64,000 nucleotides of DNA, from positions 130,984 through 194,983 of the forward strand of contig NZ_RSCL01000011.1 of NCBI RefSeq assembly GCF_003991905.1, read 5' to 3'. The position numbers and the translations under genes were made by a program. The notes below the pieces were generated by a model. That model had not been told where the DNA came from. It worked only from the letters and a program-made list of their open reading frames with translations, and searched no databases. This DNA comes from Dulcicalothrix desertica PCC 7102 (lineage in GTDB: Bacteria > Cyanobacteriota > Cyanobacteriia > Cyanobacteriales > Nostocaceae). The stretch's first letter is position 1; every line of letters begins with the position of its first letter. This document shows, piece after piece, positions 53,101 to 60,624 of this stretch.

Positions 53101-54901
53101 AATTAAGGATAAACTGCGTCGCTGGGTGAAAGAAAAGTTACCAGAGTATATGGCGCCTACAATCTTTATATTGCTTAATGCTATACCGCTCACAGCCAAC
53201 GGTAAAATAGATATGCAAGCACTACCAGCTTACGAACAGGAATCAGTTTTCGTTCCCCCGCAAACGACCATTGAAAAACAACTAACTCAAATTTGGGCTG
53301 AAGTACTTGGACTGCAACGAGTCGGTGTTAACGACAACTTTTTTGAGTTGGGTGGAGATTCTATTCTGAGTCTGCAAGTTATTTCAAAAGCGAACCAAGC
53401 AGGGCTGCATTTTACACCCAAACAGTTATTTCAATACCAGACCATCAGCCAATTAGCAGCAGTAGTGAGTACAACCAAGCTTATCCAAGCTGAACAAGGC
53501 CCAGTCAATGGCTCTTTCCCCCTAACTCCCATTCAGCACTGGTTCTTTGAACAAGATTTCGCCGACCCCCATCACTGGAATCAAGCGGTGCTGCTGGAAG
53601 TTCCCCAAAATATCAACCCAGTAATATTAGAGACAGCGGTGCAGTCTTTAATTGAGCATCATGACATTCTCCGAACTTGTTTCATCAAAGAAGCATCTGG
53701 TTGGCGCCCGATAATTGATAATTATACAAAAGTATCAATTACCAACTTAGATGTCTCTTCAATGTCCCCAGATGAACAAGCATCTGCGATGACGCAGTTG
53801 CAAGCTAGTTTCAACCTATCAGAAGCTCCACTGCTGCAAGTTGCCCTAATTAATTTAGGAAATGTACAGCGCTTGTTCTTCACCATTCACCACTTACTAA
53901 TAGATGGAGTTTCTTGGCGAATTTTGTTGGCAGACCTCCAGCTTGTCTATGAGCAACTGATTCAAGGCAAAGCTATAAAATTGCCGCCAAAAACAACCTC
54001 ATTTAAACAATGGTCGTACCGGATGCAAGAATATGCCCAATCGTCAGCGCTAAAACAAGAGTTAAATTACTGGTTAACATCGCTACGTCAACCCGTGGCG
54101 CCCTTAAGAGTAGATTATTTAGGAGGACAAAATACAGCAGCAAACGCGCGCACCGTGGAAGTTGCTTTGAGTGTAGAAGAAACTCAAGCCTTACTGCAAC
54201 AGGTTTCTGCTGCTTACCGAACTCAAATCAATGATGTGTTGTTAACACCGCTAGTACAGGCATTTAGCCAGTGGACGGGAGAAGAATCGCTACTTTTTGA
54301 TTTAGAGGGACACGGACGAGAAGAACTATTTACAGATATCGACTTATCGCGAACAGTGGGTTGGTTCACTTCTGTGTTTCCCGTGCGGCTTGATTTTGAT
54401 AAAGCTAGCTATCCTGGAGATGCTTTAAAGATGGTAAAAGAACAGTTACGTGCTATTCCTAATCGGGGTATAGGTTATGGTATTTTAAAATACTTAAGTA
54501 ATGTGGAAATTGCTACGTTATTGCGGTCATTGCCCCAAGCTGAGGTGAGCTTTAATTACTTGGGTCAGTTCGACCAAGTGTTAACTGAATCTTCATTGTT
54601 TAAGTTAGCACGGGAGTCGAGCGGTGCCTCTCAAAGTTTGCGAAACAATCGCTCGTATTTGATAGAGATTTATGGTGGCATTGAGTCGGGTAGGCTGCAA
54701 TTATCTTGGACTTACAGTCAAAGTCTATATTGCCAATCCACTATTGAAGGACTAGCACAGGGATTTATCGAAGCTTTGCGAGCGCTAATTGCTCACTGCC
54801 TATCTGCTGAAACGGGTGACTTTATTCCTTCAGACTTTCCTCTAGTGGAGTTGAATCAGGAAGAACTTGATGGTGCGTTCGAGCAAATCTCATTTAACTA
54901 A
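47156..54901 (+). CDS. NRPS: I-A(Asp)-PCP-C-A(basic?)-PCP-E
   Basis: A 2581-aa protein. The N-terminal 430 residues are a condensation-superfamily domain (FRLSPHQKHLWLL) in which the HHxxxDG motif is replaced by LPAFCADT; this fits the 'interface' domains of beta-hydroxyaspartate siderophore synthetases. A1 code D-L-T-K-I-G-H-V-G is the aspartate signature. PCP1 is followed by a normal C domain (HHIVSDG). A2 code reads D-T-E-D-I-G-S-V-V; Glu239 and Asp278 suggest a cationic side chain such as Lys or Orn, with low confidence. PCP2 (GGDSILSLQ) and an intact E domain (HHLLIDGVSW, VGWFT) end the protein. The ribosome-binding site is AAGGG. It matches the DCL-type C domain opening the next protein, 10 nt downstream. 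Confidence 0.9.
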   Translation: MTITTFSGFRLSPHQKHLWLLQKSSSNCITQSQISIAGKLKPEALKFALKQIVSRHDILRTTFHSLPGMKVPVMVVENESVFAWREINLKECVFIEAQVETISQEERCHKFDFEKSPLLRASLLNLSNEKHILLLTLPAFCADTKTHHNLFTEMSNLYKAYLDDEQLNQTEVVQYIQFSEWQNQLLEEPQAESGKDYWNQLDFSSLNSLTLNFVDKYHQTDKFSVASFNLTLPASLTQKIKQQIQDIDLFLLSCWQVLLWRLTGNTEMIVGTVFDGREYEELNNALGAFAKVLPISCLLTDNLSFEEVLEQVNKANQAVLEWQDYFVWETDKELKFPVIFEFVNINNNYNLDDVSFLVEKICNQIEPFKLKLTCVETEACLNLEFDYNTNVFSLQDIRRLAEQFQTLLTNIVENSQIIISKLKILPQNQLDELLIHFNQTHVDYPQNKCIHQIFEEQATRTPNQIAVVFENKQLTYKELNARANQLASYLRKLGVQKEVVVGICVERSLDMIVSLLGILKAGGAYLALDPKLPKENLGFRLQDADVSVLLTHEHLLDINSVPNLVQVVHLDTDWNLIAHESDENLTCLATANNLAYVLFTSGSTGKPKGVAIEHRQLVNYLNAITDKLQLPNNASFATVSTFSADLGNTAIFPALCRGGCLHIISSERASDPEALAAYCQKHPIDCLKIVPSHLDALLASTHAQSILPTQRLILGGDTASWSLIEKIQSLAPNCLIFNHYGPTEATVGVLTYAVKDVQTQTPTVPLGRPLANTQVYVLDKQMQPVPIGVAGELYIGGSNLARCYHNHPEETAEKFIPNIFSNVPGERLYKTGDLVRYINDGNLEFLGRIDNQVKIRGFRIELGEIEATLLQHPQVQEVVVLTWATENNDKRLVAYVVTHHLQVDLKDELRRFLMAKLPEYMIPSAFVILKALPLTPNGKIDRQALLALEKTTESEKTVLPPRNPIEEVLAGLWATILGCKQVSIHDNFFELGGHSLLATQLISRLREAFQIEIPLPWLFEAPVLIDLAKRIQSAMSGGMELKAPPIARASRIGELPLSFAQQRLWFLDQLEPGSSLYNLPKAVRLTGKLNVAVLSSCINEIIRRHEVLRTKFAIADGRPIQIISPSINLELPVVDLCHLPPTEREAETRRLIQKEAQHGFDLTQSPLLRATLLQLDQDDYVLLFTLHHIVSDGWSNGVLIHEVVALYQAFSNGVNSPLPELPIQYADFALWQQQWLQGQVLETQLAYWQQQLGGTRSALELPTDHPRPAVSTYTGATKSFIVPKTLTDALKALSVQKSATLFMTLLAAFKVLLYRYSGQDDIVVGSPIANRNHAQIEGLIGFFVNTLVLRTNLAGNPSFNSLLQRVREVALGAYTYQDLPFEQLVSLQPERLLSRNPLFDVMFILQNTPSEPLQLPGLIITPLEEERQTATFDLTLCILETDTGLTGSLEYSTELFDGATIERMLGHFNVLLEGIVANPDQRISNLPLLTEKEQQQLLIGNQNVAAYQEQCVHKLFEAQVELTPDAIAVVYGNSQLTYRELNQRANKIASYLQKQGVQPEVLVGLCVERSLDLLVGLLGILKAGAAYVPLDPNYPQERLAYMVADAQIPILLTQSTVAPLPFDNAQVICLDTDWQEIDRESQENIKSIINLTSEATPDNLAYLIYTSGSTGTPKGVLISHRSLVNFATMAAVEYEIKASDRVLQFASISFDTAAEEIFPTLLRGATLVLRTEEMLNSVSNFLQQCYQQSVSVLDLPTAFWHEIVAELSTLGLILPESLRLVIIGGERASSEGLATWRQQVNSSIRLVNSYGPTETTVVATMCDIGEEAVDFGQQIPIGYPIPNVQTFVLDKYLQPVPIGVRGELYIGGVGVARGYLNQPDLTAEKFIPNPFSKDVNKNASRLYKTADLVRYRPDGNLEFLGRIDRQVKIRGFRIELLEIETILTQHPEVKAAVVLAPKDERGKERLVAYIVPNSFYEEADLEIKDKLRRWVKEKLPEYMAPTIFILLNAIPLTANGKIDMQALPAYEQESVFVPPQTTIEKQLTQIWAEVLGLQRVGVNDNFFELGGDSILSLQVISKANQAGLHFTPKQLFQYQTISQLAAVVSTTKLIQAEQGPVNGSFPLTPIQHWFFEQDFADPHHWNQAVLLEVPQNINPVILETAVQSLIEHHDILRTCFIKEASGWRPIIDNYTKVSITNLDVSSMSPDEQASAMTQLQASFNLSEAPLLQVALINLGNVQRLFFTIHHLLIDGVSWRILLADLQLVYEQLIQGKAIKLPPKTTSFKQWSYRMQEYAQSSALKQELNYWLTSLRQPVAPLRVDYLGGQNTAANARTVEVALSVEETQALLQQVSAAYRTQINDVLLTPLVQAFSQWTGEESLLFDLEGHGREELFTDIDLSRTVGWFTSVFPVRLDFDKASYPGDALKMVKEQLRAIPNRGIGYGILKYLSNVEIATLLRSLPQAEVSFNYLGQFDQVLTESSLFKLARESSGASQSLRNNRSYLIEIYGGIESGRLQLSWTYSQSLYCQSTIEGLAQGFIEALRALIAHCLSAETGDFIPSDFPLVELNQEELDGAFEQISFN

Positions 54902-54911
54902 GAAGGAAGTA

Positions 54912-57900
54912 ATGAAGATGAAGCACAAGAATATCGAGGATGTTTATCCTTTATCTCCTATGCAACAGGGGATGCTTTTCCACAGTCTTTATGCTCCTGA
55001 AGATGGTGTATATATTGAGCAAATGAGTTTCAATATCAATGGAACTTTGAATGTGGATGCGTTTGTTCGAGCTTGGCAGCAGGTTGTGGAGCTTCATCCC
55101 ATTTTGCGAACGGCGTTTGTGTGGGAAAAATTAGAAAAACCTATTCAAGTTGTAGGTCGGCAGGTGACGTTACCTTGGGAGGAGCATGATTTTAGGGGTG
55201 TCTCTCCTTTGGAGCAGCAAAAACAATTGGAAGTTTTACAATTAAACGACCGTTCGCGCGGTTTTGATATTTCTAAGGCGCCACTAATGCGCTTCACGCT
55301 AATCCGCCTACAAGAAACAACTTATCATTTTATTTGGAGTCATCACCATCTACTGCTCGATGGATGGTCTGTACCTTTACTATTAAAAGAAGTAATTGCT
55401 TATTATAAATCTTTTTGCCAAGGTGAAAATCTCTACTTAGAAAAACCCCGTCCTTACCGAGATTATATTGAGTGGCTACAGCAGCAAAATGTTACTCAGG
55501 CAGAAGTATTTTGGCGCTCAATACTTAAGGGTTTCACAACTCCTACCTCACTAAGGAAAAACTTAGTTTCTCAACGTTTGTCTATCCAGGAAAAAAGTTA
55601 CTGTGAGCAAGAGCGTAAGTTGTCTGTCAGCAGCACCGTTGCTCTCCAAACTTTGGTGCATCAGCATCAAGTAACATTAAATACCTTTATTCAGGGAGCA
55701 GTGGCTCTGCTGTTAAGTCGCTACAGTGGTGAGGAAGATGTGGTATTTGGAGCTACGGTTTCTGGTCGTCCCCCCACTTTAGTCAAAGCTGAGTCGATGG
55801 TAGGGCTGTTTATTAATACATTGCCAGTTAGAATCAAAGTTAACCCTAAAGGATCTGTGGTTCCTTGGTTGCGCTCACTCCAAACCCAACAAGTGCAAGC
55901 GCGCGAGTATGAGTATACTCCGCTTGTGGAAATACAAGGATGGAGTGAAGTTCCTAGAGGTTTGCCTTTATTCGAGAGTATCGTGGTGTTTGAGAATTAC
56001 CCAATCGATGCTTCCTTGCAGTCACCTGCTATCGGTTTAGAAATTAGTAATGTTTGTAGCTTTGATAAAACAAATTATCCTTTAACCATAAGTGTAGTTC
56101 CTGGTGAACAGTTGTTGCTTAAGATTGCCTACACTAATGGCGATGGCTTTGACACTGATATTATTGAACGAATGCTAGGGCATCTTGTTACATTGCTCGA
56201 AGGTATAATTGCCAATCCTCATCAACGCTTAGAAGAATTGTCAATTTTGACACCAGCAGAACGCAATTATTTGTTAGTAGAACTCAATCAAAGTTCAAAG
56301 TTTGATACTCAGCAGTGCATTCATCATCTGTTTGAGAGACAAGTAGTAATGGCGCCTGATGCAGTGGCTGTAGTATTCGACACAAAGTCATTAACTTACG
56401 ATCAACTTAACCAACAGGCAAATCAATTAGCGCATCACCTAATATCCCTTGGTGTGAAACCAGAGATGCTAGTTGGCATCTGTGTAGAACGTTCCTTAGA
56501 AATGGTAATAGGTATTTTAGGCATCTTAAAAGCAGGTGGTGCTTATGTACCCCTAGACCCAGATTACCCACAGGAACGCTTGGCTTTTATGATTGCAGAT
56601 GCAAATGTGTCGATACTATTGACTCAAGAGCAAATAAGACACTTACTACCAAATCATGAAGCGCAAATCGTTTGTTTGGATGCAGACTGGAATGTAATTG
56701 CCCAGCAACCACCGTCAAATCCCGTTAATAGCAGATTACAACCGGAAAATCTCGCTTATGTAATTTACACTTCCGGTTCCACAGGACAATCTAAGGGGGT
56801 GATGATTGAGCATCGCAGTTTGGTTAATGCTTATTTTGCTTGGGAACAAACTTACCAACTGCGAGCAACCAGAACTTGTCACCTCCAGATGGCAAGCTTC
56901 TCCTTCGATGTATTTTCTGGTGATTTGGTAAGGGCTTTGTGTTCCGGCGGTAAATTAGTTCTGTCAAAACGAGAATTTTTGCTATCTCCAAAAGAATTAT
57001 ATAATTTGATGGTTTTGCAACAGGTTGACTGTGCTGAGTTTGTACCCGCAGTGTTGCGAAATCTAGTAGAGTACTTAGAACAAAGTCAACTTAGGCTTGA
57101 TTTTATGAAACTACTAGTGTGCGGTTCAGATGTTTGGTATGGGCAAGAATATCAAAAATTCCGTAGCTTTTGTGGTTCTCAAACTCGTTTGATTAACTCT
57201 TTCGGCACCACCGAAGCGACTATCGATAGTTCTTGGTTTGAAGCTACAACACACTCAGAGTTAGCGAGTGAACAATTAGTACCGATTGGACGGGCATTTC
57301 TTAACACCCAACTATATATTTTAGATGTAAATTTGCAGCCCGTACCTGTGGGAGTTGCTGGAGAAATTTATATTGGTGGCGCCTCCTTAGCGCGCGGGTA
57401 TCTCAACCGTCCTGAGTTAACGGCGCAAAAGTTCGTTCCCAACCCATATAGTCAGGAAAAAGGGCGCCTATACAAAACTGGAGACTTAGCTCGTTATTTA
57501 CCTGATGGGAATATTGAATTTATTAGACGCACTGACTACCAAGTTAAAATTCGCGGTTTCCGAATTGAGATTGCTGAAATTGAGACGGCACTGGTTCAAC
57601 ATCAAGTAGTGCGAGAGGTTGTCGTCTTAGCTAGAGAGGATGTACCGGGTGACAAACGCTTAGTAGCTTATATCGTTACTGATACACCTATAACATCTCC
57701 TGAATTACGCCACTTCCTCAAACAAAAATTACCAGAGTACATGATACCAGGTGCCTTTGTGTTTGTTGAAGCCCTACCGCTTACACCTAACGGCAAGGTA
57801 GACCGAAAAGCCTTACCAGCACCCGACATAGCAACAATCGAACAGCATAATTTTAAAGTACCGCGTACTATTTTAGAAGAGATATTGGTGGGGATTTGGA

Positions 57901-60512
57901 GCGATATTCTCGGTGTTAAACAAGTTAGTATTGATGATAACTTCTTTGATTTAGGTGGGCACTCCCTCATTGCCACCCAGCTTATTTCCCGTATTCGCAA
58001 AGTTTACCGAGTGGAAGTCCCTCTGCGCTACTTGTTTGAAGAACCAACCGTAGCAGGACTAGGCGCCAAAATTCAGGCATTTTCTCAACAAGAGGAATTG
58101 CAAGCGACGCCTATACTACCTGTTGCACGGTTAACGGATATTGAATTACCTCTGTCCTTCGCCCAACAGCGACTATGGTTTCTCCAGCAGTTACACCTAG
58201 ATAATAGCTATAACATCTTCAACGCTCTACACATGAAGGGTTCCCTTAACATAGCAGCCTTGGAGACAAGTCTTAACGAAATTATTAAACGTCATGAAGC
58301 TTTACGCACGTCGTTTATCGCTATAGATGGGTATCCTGTACAGGTGATTGCCTCCAAGTTGCAACTAACTATACCAATAATAGATTTGCAGACACTGCCG
58401 GAAGCAGAACAGAAAGCTCAGGTACTGAGACTGATAGCAAAGGAGTCTGAGCAACCTTTTGACTTAGCTTGCAGTCCACTCGCGCGCGTTACTCTTTTAA
58501 AGTTAAACTCTGCAGAACACATACTGCTGTGTACCATGCATCACATCATCTCTGATGGCTGGTCAATGGGAGTGCTTGTCGGGGAACTGGTAAATTTTTA
58601 CAAAGCTTCAGTTAACAAAAAACCTCTATCGCTACCCGAACTACCTTTACAATACGCAGATTTTGCGGTATGGCAAAGACAGTGGCTACAATCACATGTG
58701 TTAGCTCTTCAGTTAGCGTACTGGAAGCAACAACTAGGTGGAATATCAGTACTACAACTTCCCTACTCTCAACCACGACCTGAAAAAGGAACCAATCGTT
58801 GCATCATCCATAGTTTCAAGTTATCTGTCCAACTATCGCAAGCACTTCAAACCCTTAGCCGCGAAGCAAATGCAACTTTATTTATAACAATGCTTGCTGC
58901 TTTCAAAACCCTACTATACCGCTATAGTAAGCAAGATGACATTGTTGTGGGTACTGATGTTGCCAATCGTAACCAAGCAGAAACTGAAGGGTTAATTGGT
59001 TTTTTTGTCAATATTTTAGTTTTACGCACCTACCTTGGTGGTTGTCCCAGTTTTCGAGAACTGTTACAAAGGGTGCGCGAAGTCGCTTTAGGAGCTTATG
59101 CTCATCAAGATTTGCCCTTCGAGAAGTTAGTAGAGGAACTACAACCAGAGCGACATTTGAACCACACACCTTTATTTCAGGTGTTATTCGTTATGGATAA
59201 CGTTCCAAAACAGAATTTAGAACTGCCAGACCTAACAATAACACCCCTAGAAGTCAACTATGGAACGGCAAAGTTTGATTTAGCATTATTTGTTGCAAAA
59301 ACAGAACAAGAAATTGTTGGTAGCTGGCATTACAACGCTGACTTGTTCGATGCAGCAGCAATAACACGCATGACAGGACACTTTGAAACGTTACTAAATA
59401 ATATCGTTGCCCAGCCAGATACCCGTATCAACACTTTAGAAATACTTACTGAAGCAGAAAAGAGAAAACAGATTATGGCAGAAACTAAACAAGAAGAGAG
59501 TAAACTTAAAAAATTTATGCAGGTTAAACCCAAAGCTGTAAAATTACCACAAGGAGAATTAATTAAAACATGTTTCCTCGATCCAGATGAAAGCTTACCC
59601 TTAGTAATAGAGCCTGCTATTAATGATATTGACATTATCAATTGGGCTAAAAACAATAGGCTATTCATAGAAACTAAGTTACAACATCACGGAGCTATTC
59701 TCTTTCGTAACTGCAATATTGATTCAGTATTAACGTTTGAAAACTTAGCTCAAGCTATTTGTCCAAATTTATTCGCTGAATATGGTGATTTACCGCGCGA
59801 GGGAGTAAGTGATAAAGTTTACGGTTCCACACCTTACCCCGCAGACCAAGCTATTCTTTTCCACAATGAAAGTTCTCATTTACATCAGTTTCCTCTCAAA
59901 ATATGGTTTTTTTGCGTACAACCAGCAGCGCGCGGAGGAGAAACACCAATTGTAGATTGTCGCAAAGCTTATCAATTACTCAACCCCAAGTTACGAGAAA
60001 AACTTGAGAAACAGCAATTAATGTATGTTCGTAACTACATTGAAGGTTTAGACGTAAGCTGGCAAGAATTTTTCCGCACCACTGACAAAGCAGTAGTTGA
60101 AAATTATTGTAAAAAAGCTAGAATTGAATTTGAATGGCTAGCAAACAATAGCTTAAAAACTCGTCAAATCCGACAAGCTGTTACAAAACACCCCCATACA
60201 AGAGAAACAGTATTTTTTAATCAGCTTCAGTTACACCATATATCATGCTTAAACTCAACAGTTCGGGAATCTTTGTTGTCAATATTTGGTGAAAATAACT
60301 TACCCCGTAATGTCTATTACAGTGATGGTTCTCCTATTGAAGATGCAGTAATGTCAGAAATCAATGAAGTTTATCAACAAGCTACAATTAGTTTTCCGTG
60401 GCAGAAAGGAGACGTGCTAATGCTTGACAACATGTTAACGGCACACGGTCGCTTTCCTTATGAAGGACAAAGAAAAATTGTTGTAGCGATGGGAGAAATA
60501 CATCAGTTGTAA
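54912..60512 (+). CDS. NRPS: C(DCL)-A(Orn)-PCP-C-TauD-type beta-hydroxylase
   Basis: About 1866 aa from ATG 54912, which follows AAGGAAG (an open frame reaches 54867 inside the previous gene). The DCL C domain has HHLLLDG. The A code D-V-G-E-V-G-S-I-D is one residue from the classical ornithine signature (DVGEIGSID). The PCP has GGHSLIATQ. A C domain with HHIISDG follows, then a linker and a Fe(II)/2-oxoglutarate oxygenase domain (about 1545-1866) with ligands His1651 and Glu1653 in HNESSH and His1845 in TAHGRF, plus RGGETPIVDCRKAY. C-terminally fused hydroxylases of this type make L-threo beta-hydroxyaspartate in other siderophore lines (IbetaH-Asp class). It likely acts on Asp carried by the next protein, whose N-terminus is an I domain. 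Confidence 0.9.
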   Translation: MKMKHKNIEDVYPLSPMQQGMLFHSLYAPEDGVYIEQMSFNINGTLNVDAFVRAWQQVVELHPILRTAFVWEKLEKPIQVVGRQVTLPWEEHDFRGVSPLEQQKQLEVLQLNDRSRGFDISKAPLMRFTLIRLQETTYHFIWSHHHLLLDGWSVPLLLKEVIAYYKSFCQGENLYLEKPRPYRDYIEWLQQQNVTQAEVFWRSILKGFTTPTSLRKNLVSQRLSIQEKSYCEQERKLSVSSTVALQTLVHQHQVTLNTFIQGAVALLLSRYSGEEDVVFGATVSGRPPTLVKAESMVGLFINTLPVRIKVNPKGSVVPWLRSLQTQQVQAREYEYTPLVEIQGWSEVPRGLPLFESIVVFENYPIDASLQSPAIGLEISNVCSFDKTNYPLTISVVPGEQLLLKIAYTNGDGFDTDIIERMLGHLVTLLEGIIANPHQRLEELSILTPAERNYLLVELNQSSKFDTQQCIHHLFERQVVMAPDAVAVVFDTKSLTYDQLNQQANQLAHHLISLGVKPEMLVGICVERSLEMVIGILGILKAGGAYVPLDPDYPQERLAFMIADANVSILLTQEQIRHLLPNHEAQIVCLDADWNVIAQQPPSNPVNSRLQPENLAYVIYTSGSTGQSKGVMIEHRSLVNAYFAWEQTYQLRATRTCHLQMASFSFDVFSGDLVRALCSGGKLVLSKREFLLSPKELYNLMVLQQVDCAEFVPAVLRNLVEYLEQSQLRLDFMKLLVCGSDVWYGQEYQKFRSFCGSQTRLINSFGTTEATIDSSWFEATTHSELASEQLVPIGRAFLNTQLYILDVNLQPVPVGVAGEIYIGGASLARGYLNRPELTAQKFVPNPYSQEKGRLYKTGDLARYLPDGNIEFIRRTDYQVKIRGFRIEIAEIETALVQHQVVREVVVLAREDVPGDKRLVAYIVTDTPITSPELRHFLKQKLPEYMIPGAFVFVEALPLTPNGKVDRKALPAPDIATIEQHNFKVPRTILEEILVGIWSDILGVKQVSIDDNFFDLGGHSLIATQLISRIRKVYRVEVPLRYLFEEPTVAGLGAKIQAFSQQEELQATPILPVARLTDIELPLSFAQQRLWFLQQLHLDNSYNIFNALHMKGSLNIAALETSLNEIIKRHEALRTSFIAIDGYPVQVIASKLQLTIPIIDLQTLPEAEQKAQVLRLIAKESEQPFDLACSPLARVTLLKLNSAEHILLCTMHHIISDGWSMGVLVGELVNFYKASVNKKPLSLPELPLQYADFAVWQRQWLQSHVLALQLAYWKQQLGGISVLQLPYSQPRPEKGTNRCIIHSFKLSVQLSQALQTLSREANATLFITMLAAFKTLLYRYSKQDDIVVGTDVANRNQAETEGLIGFFVNILVLRTYLGGCPSFRELLQRVREVALGAYAHQDLPFEKLVEELQPERHLNHTPLFQVLFVMDNVPKQNLELPDLTITPLEVNYGTAKFDLALFVAKTEQEIVGSWHYNADLFDAAAITRMTGHFETLLNNIVAQPDTRINTLEILTEAEKRKQIMAETKQEESKLKKFMQVKPKAVKLPQGELIKTCFLDPDESLPLVIEPAINDIDIINWAKNNRLFIETKLQHHGAILFRNCNIDSVLTFENLAQAICPNLFAEYGDLPREGVSDKVYGSTPYPADQAILFHNESSHLHQFPLKIWFFCVQPAARGGETPIVDCRKAYQLLNPKLREKLEKQQLMYVRNYIEGLDVSWQEFFRTTDKAVVENYCKKARIEFEWLANNSLKTRQIRQAVTKHPHTRETVFFNQLQLHHISCLNSTVRESLLSIFGENNLPRNVYYSDGSPIEDAVMSEINEVYQQATISFPWQKGDVLMLDNMLTAHGRFPYEGQRKIVVAMGEIHQL

Positions 60513-60520
60513 AGACTAAA

Positions 60521-60536
60521 CATGTAACGTCTCTAC
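60521..60536. repeat. Half copy of the GAGACGTTACA palindrome
   Basis: catgtaacgtctctac matches the right half of the palindrome at 6001-6022 plus flanking bases. It lies just after the hydroxylase-NRPS stop codon. Confidence 0.55.
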
Positions 60537-60568
60537 TGACCGCAATGCACCGTGCGATAGCAAAGTAA

Positions 60569-60585
60569 GGTGGGCAGTGCCCACC
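60569..60585. repeat. Short palindrome GGTGGGCA/TGCCCACC
   Basis: An 8-bp stem with a single central G, followed by CTACA. It resembles the GGTGGGCAnTGCCCACC elements scattered in cyanobacterial intergenic regions. It lies in the 112-nt gap before the last NRPS gene; no T-run. Confidence 0.6.
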
Positions 60586-60624
60586 CTACAATCGGGATAA
60601 TTACCAATTAATTATTAATTAAAA

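Noticed and set aside
43860-58000. Near-identical NRPS A-domain segments as evidence of assembly error
   Set aside because: Conserved core motifs recur as expected for paralogous modules; the substrate codes and flanking sequence differ clearly between modules, so no duplication artefact is implied.
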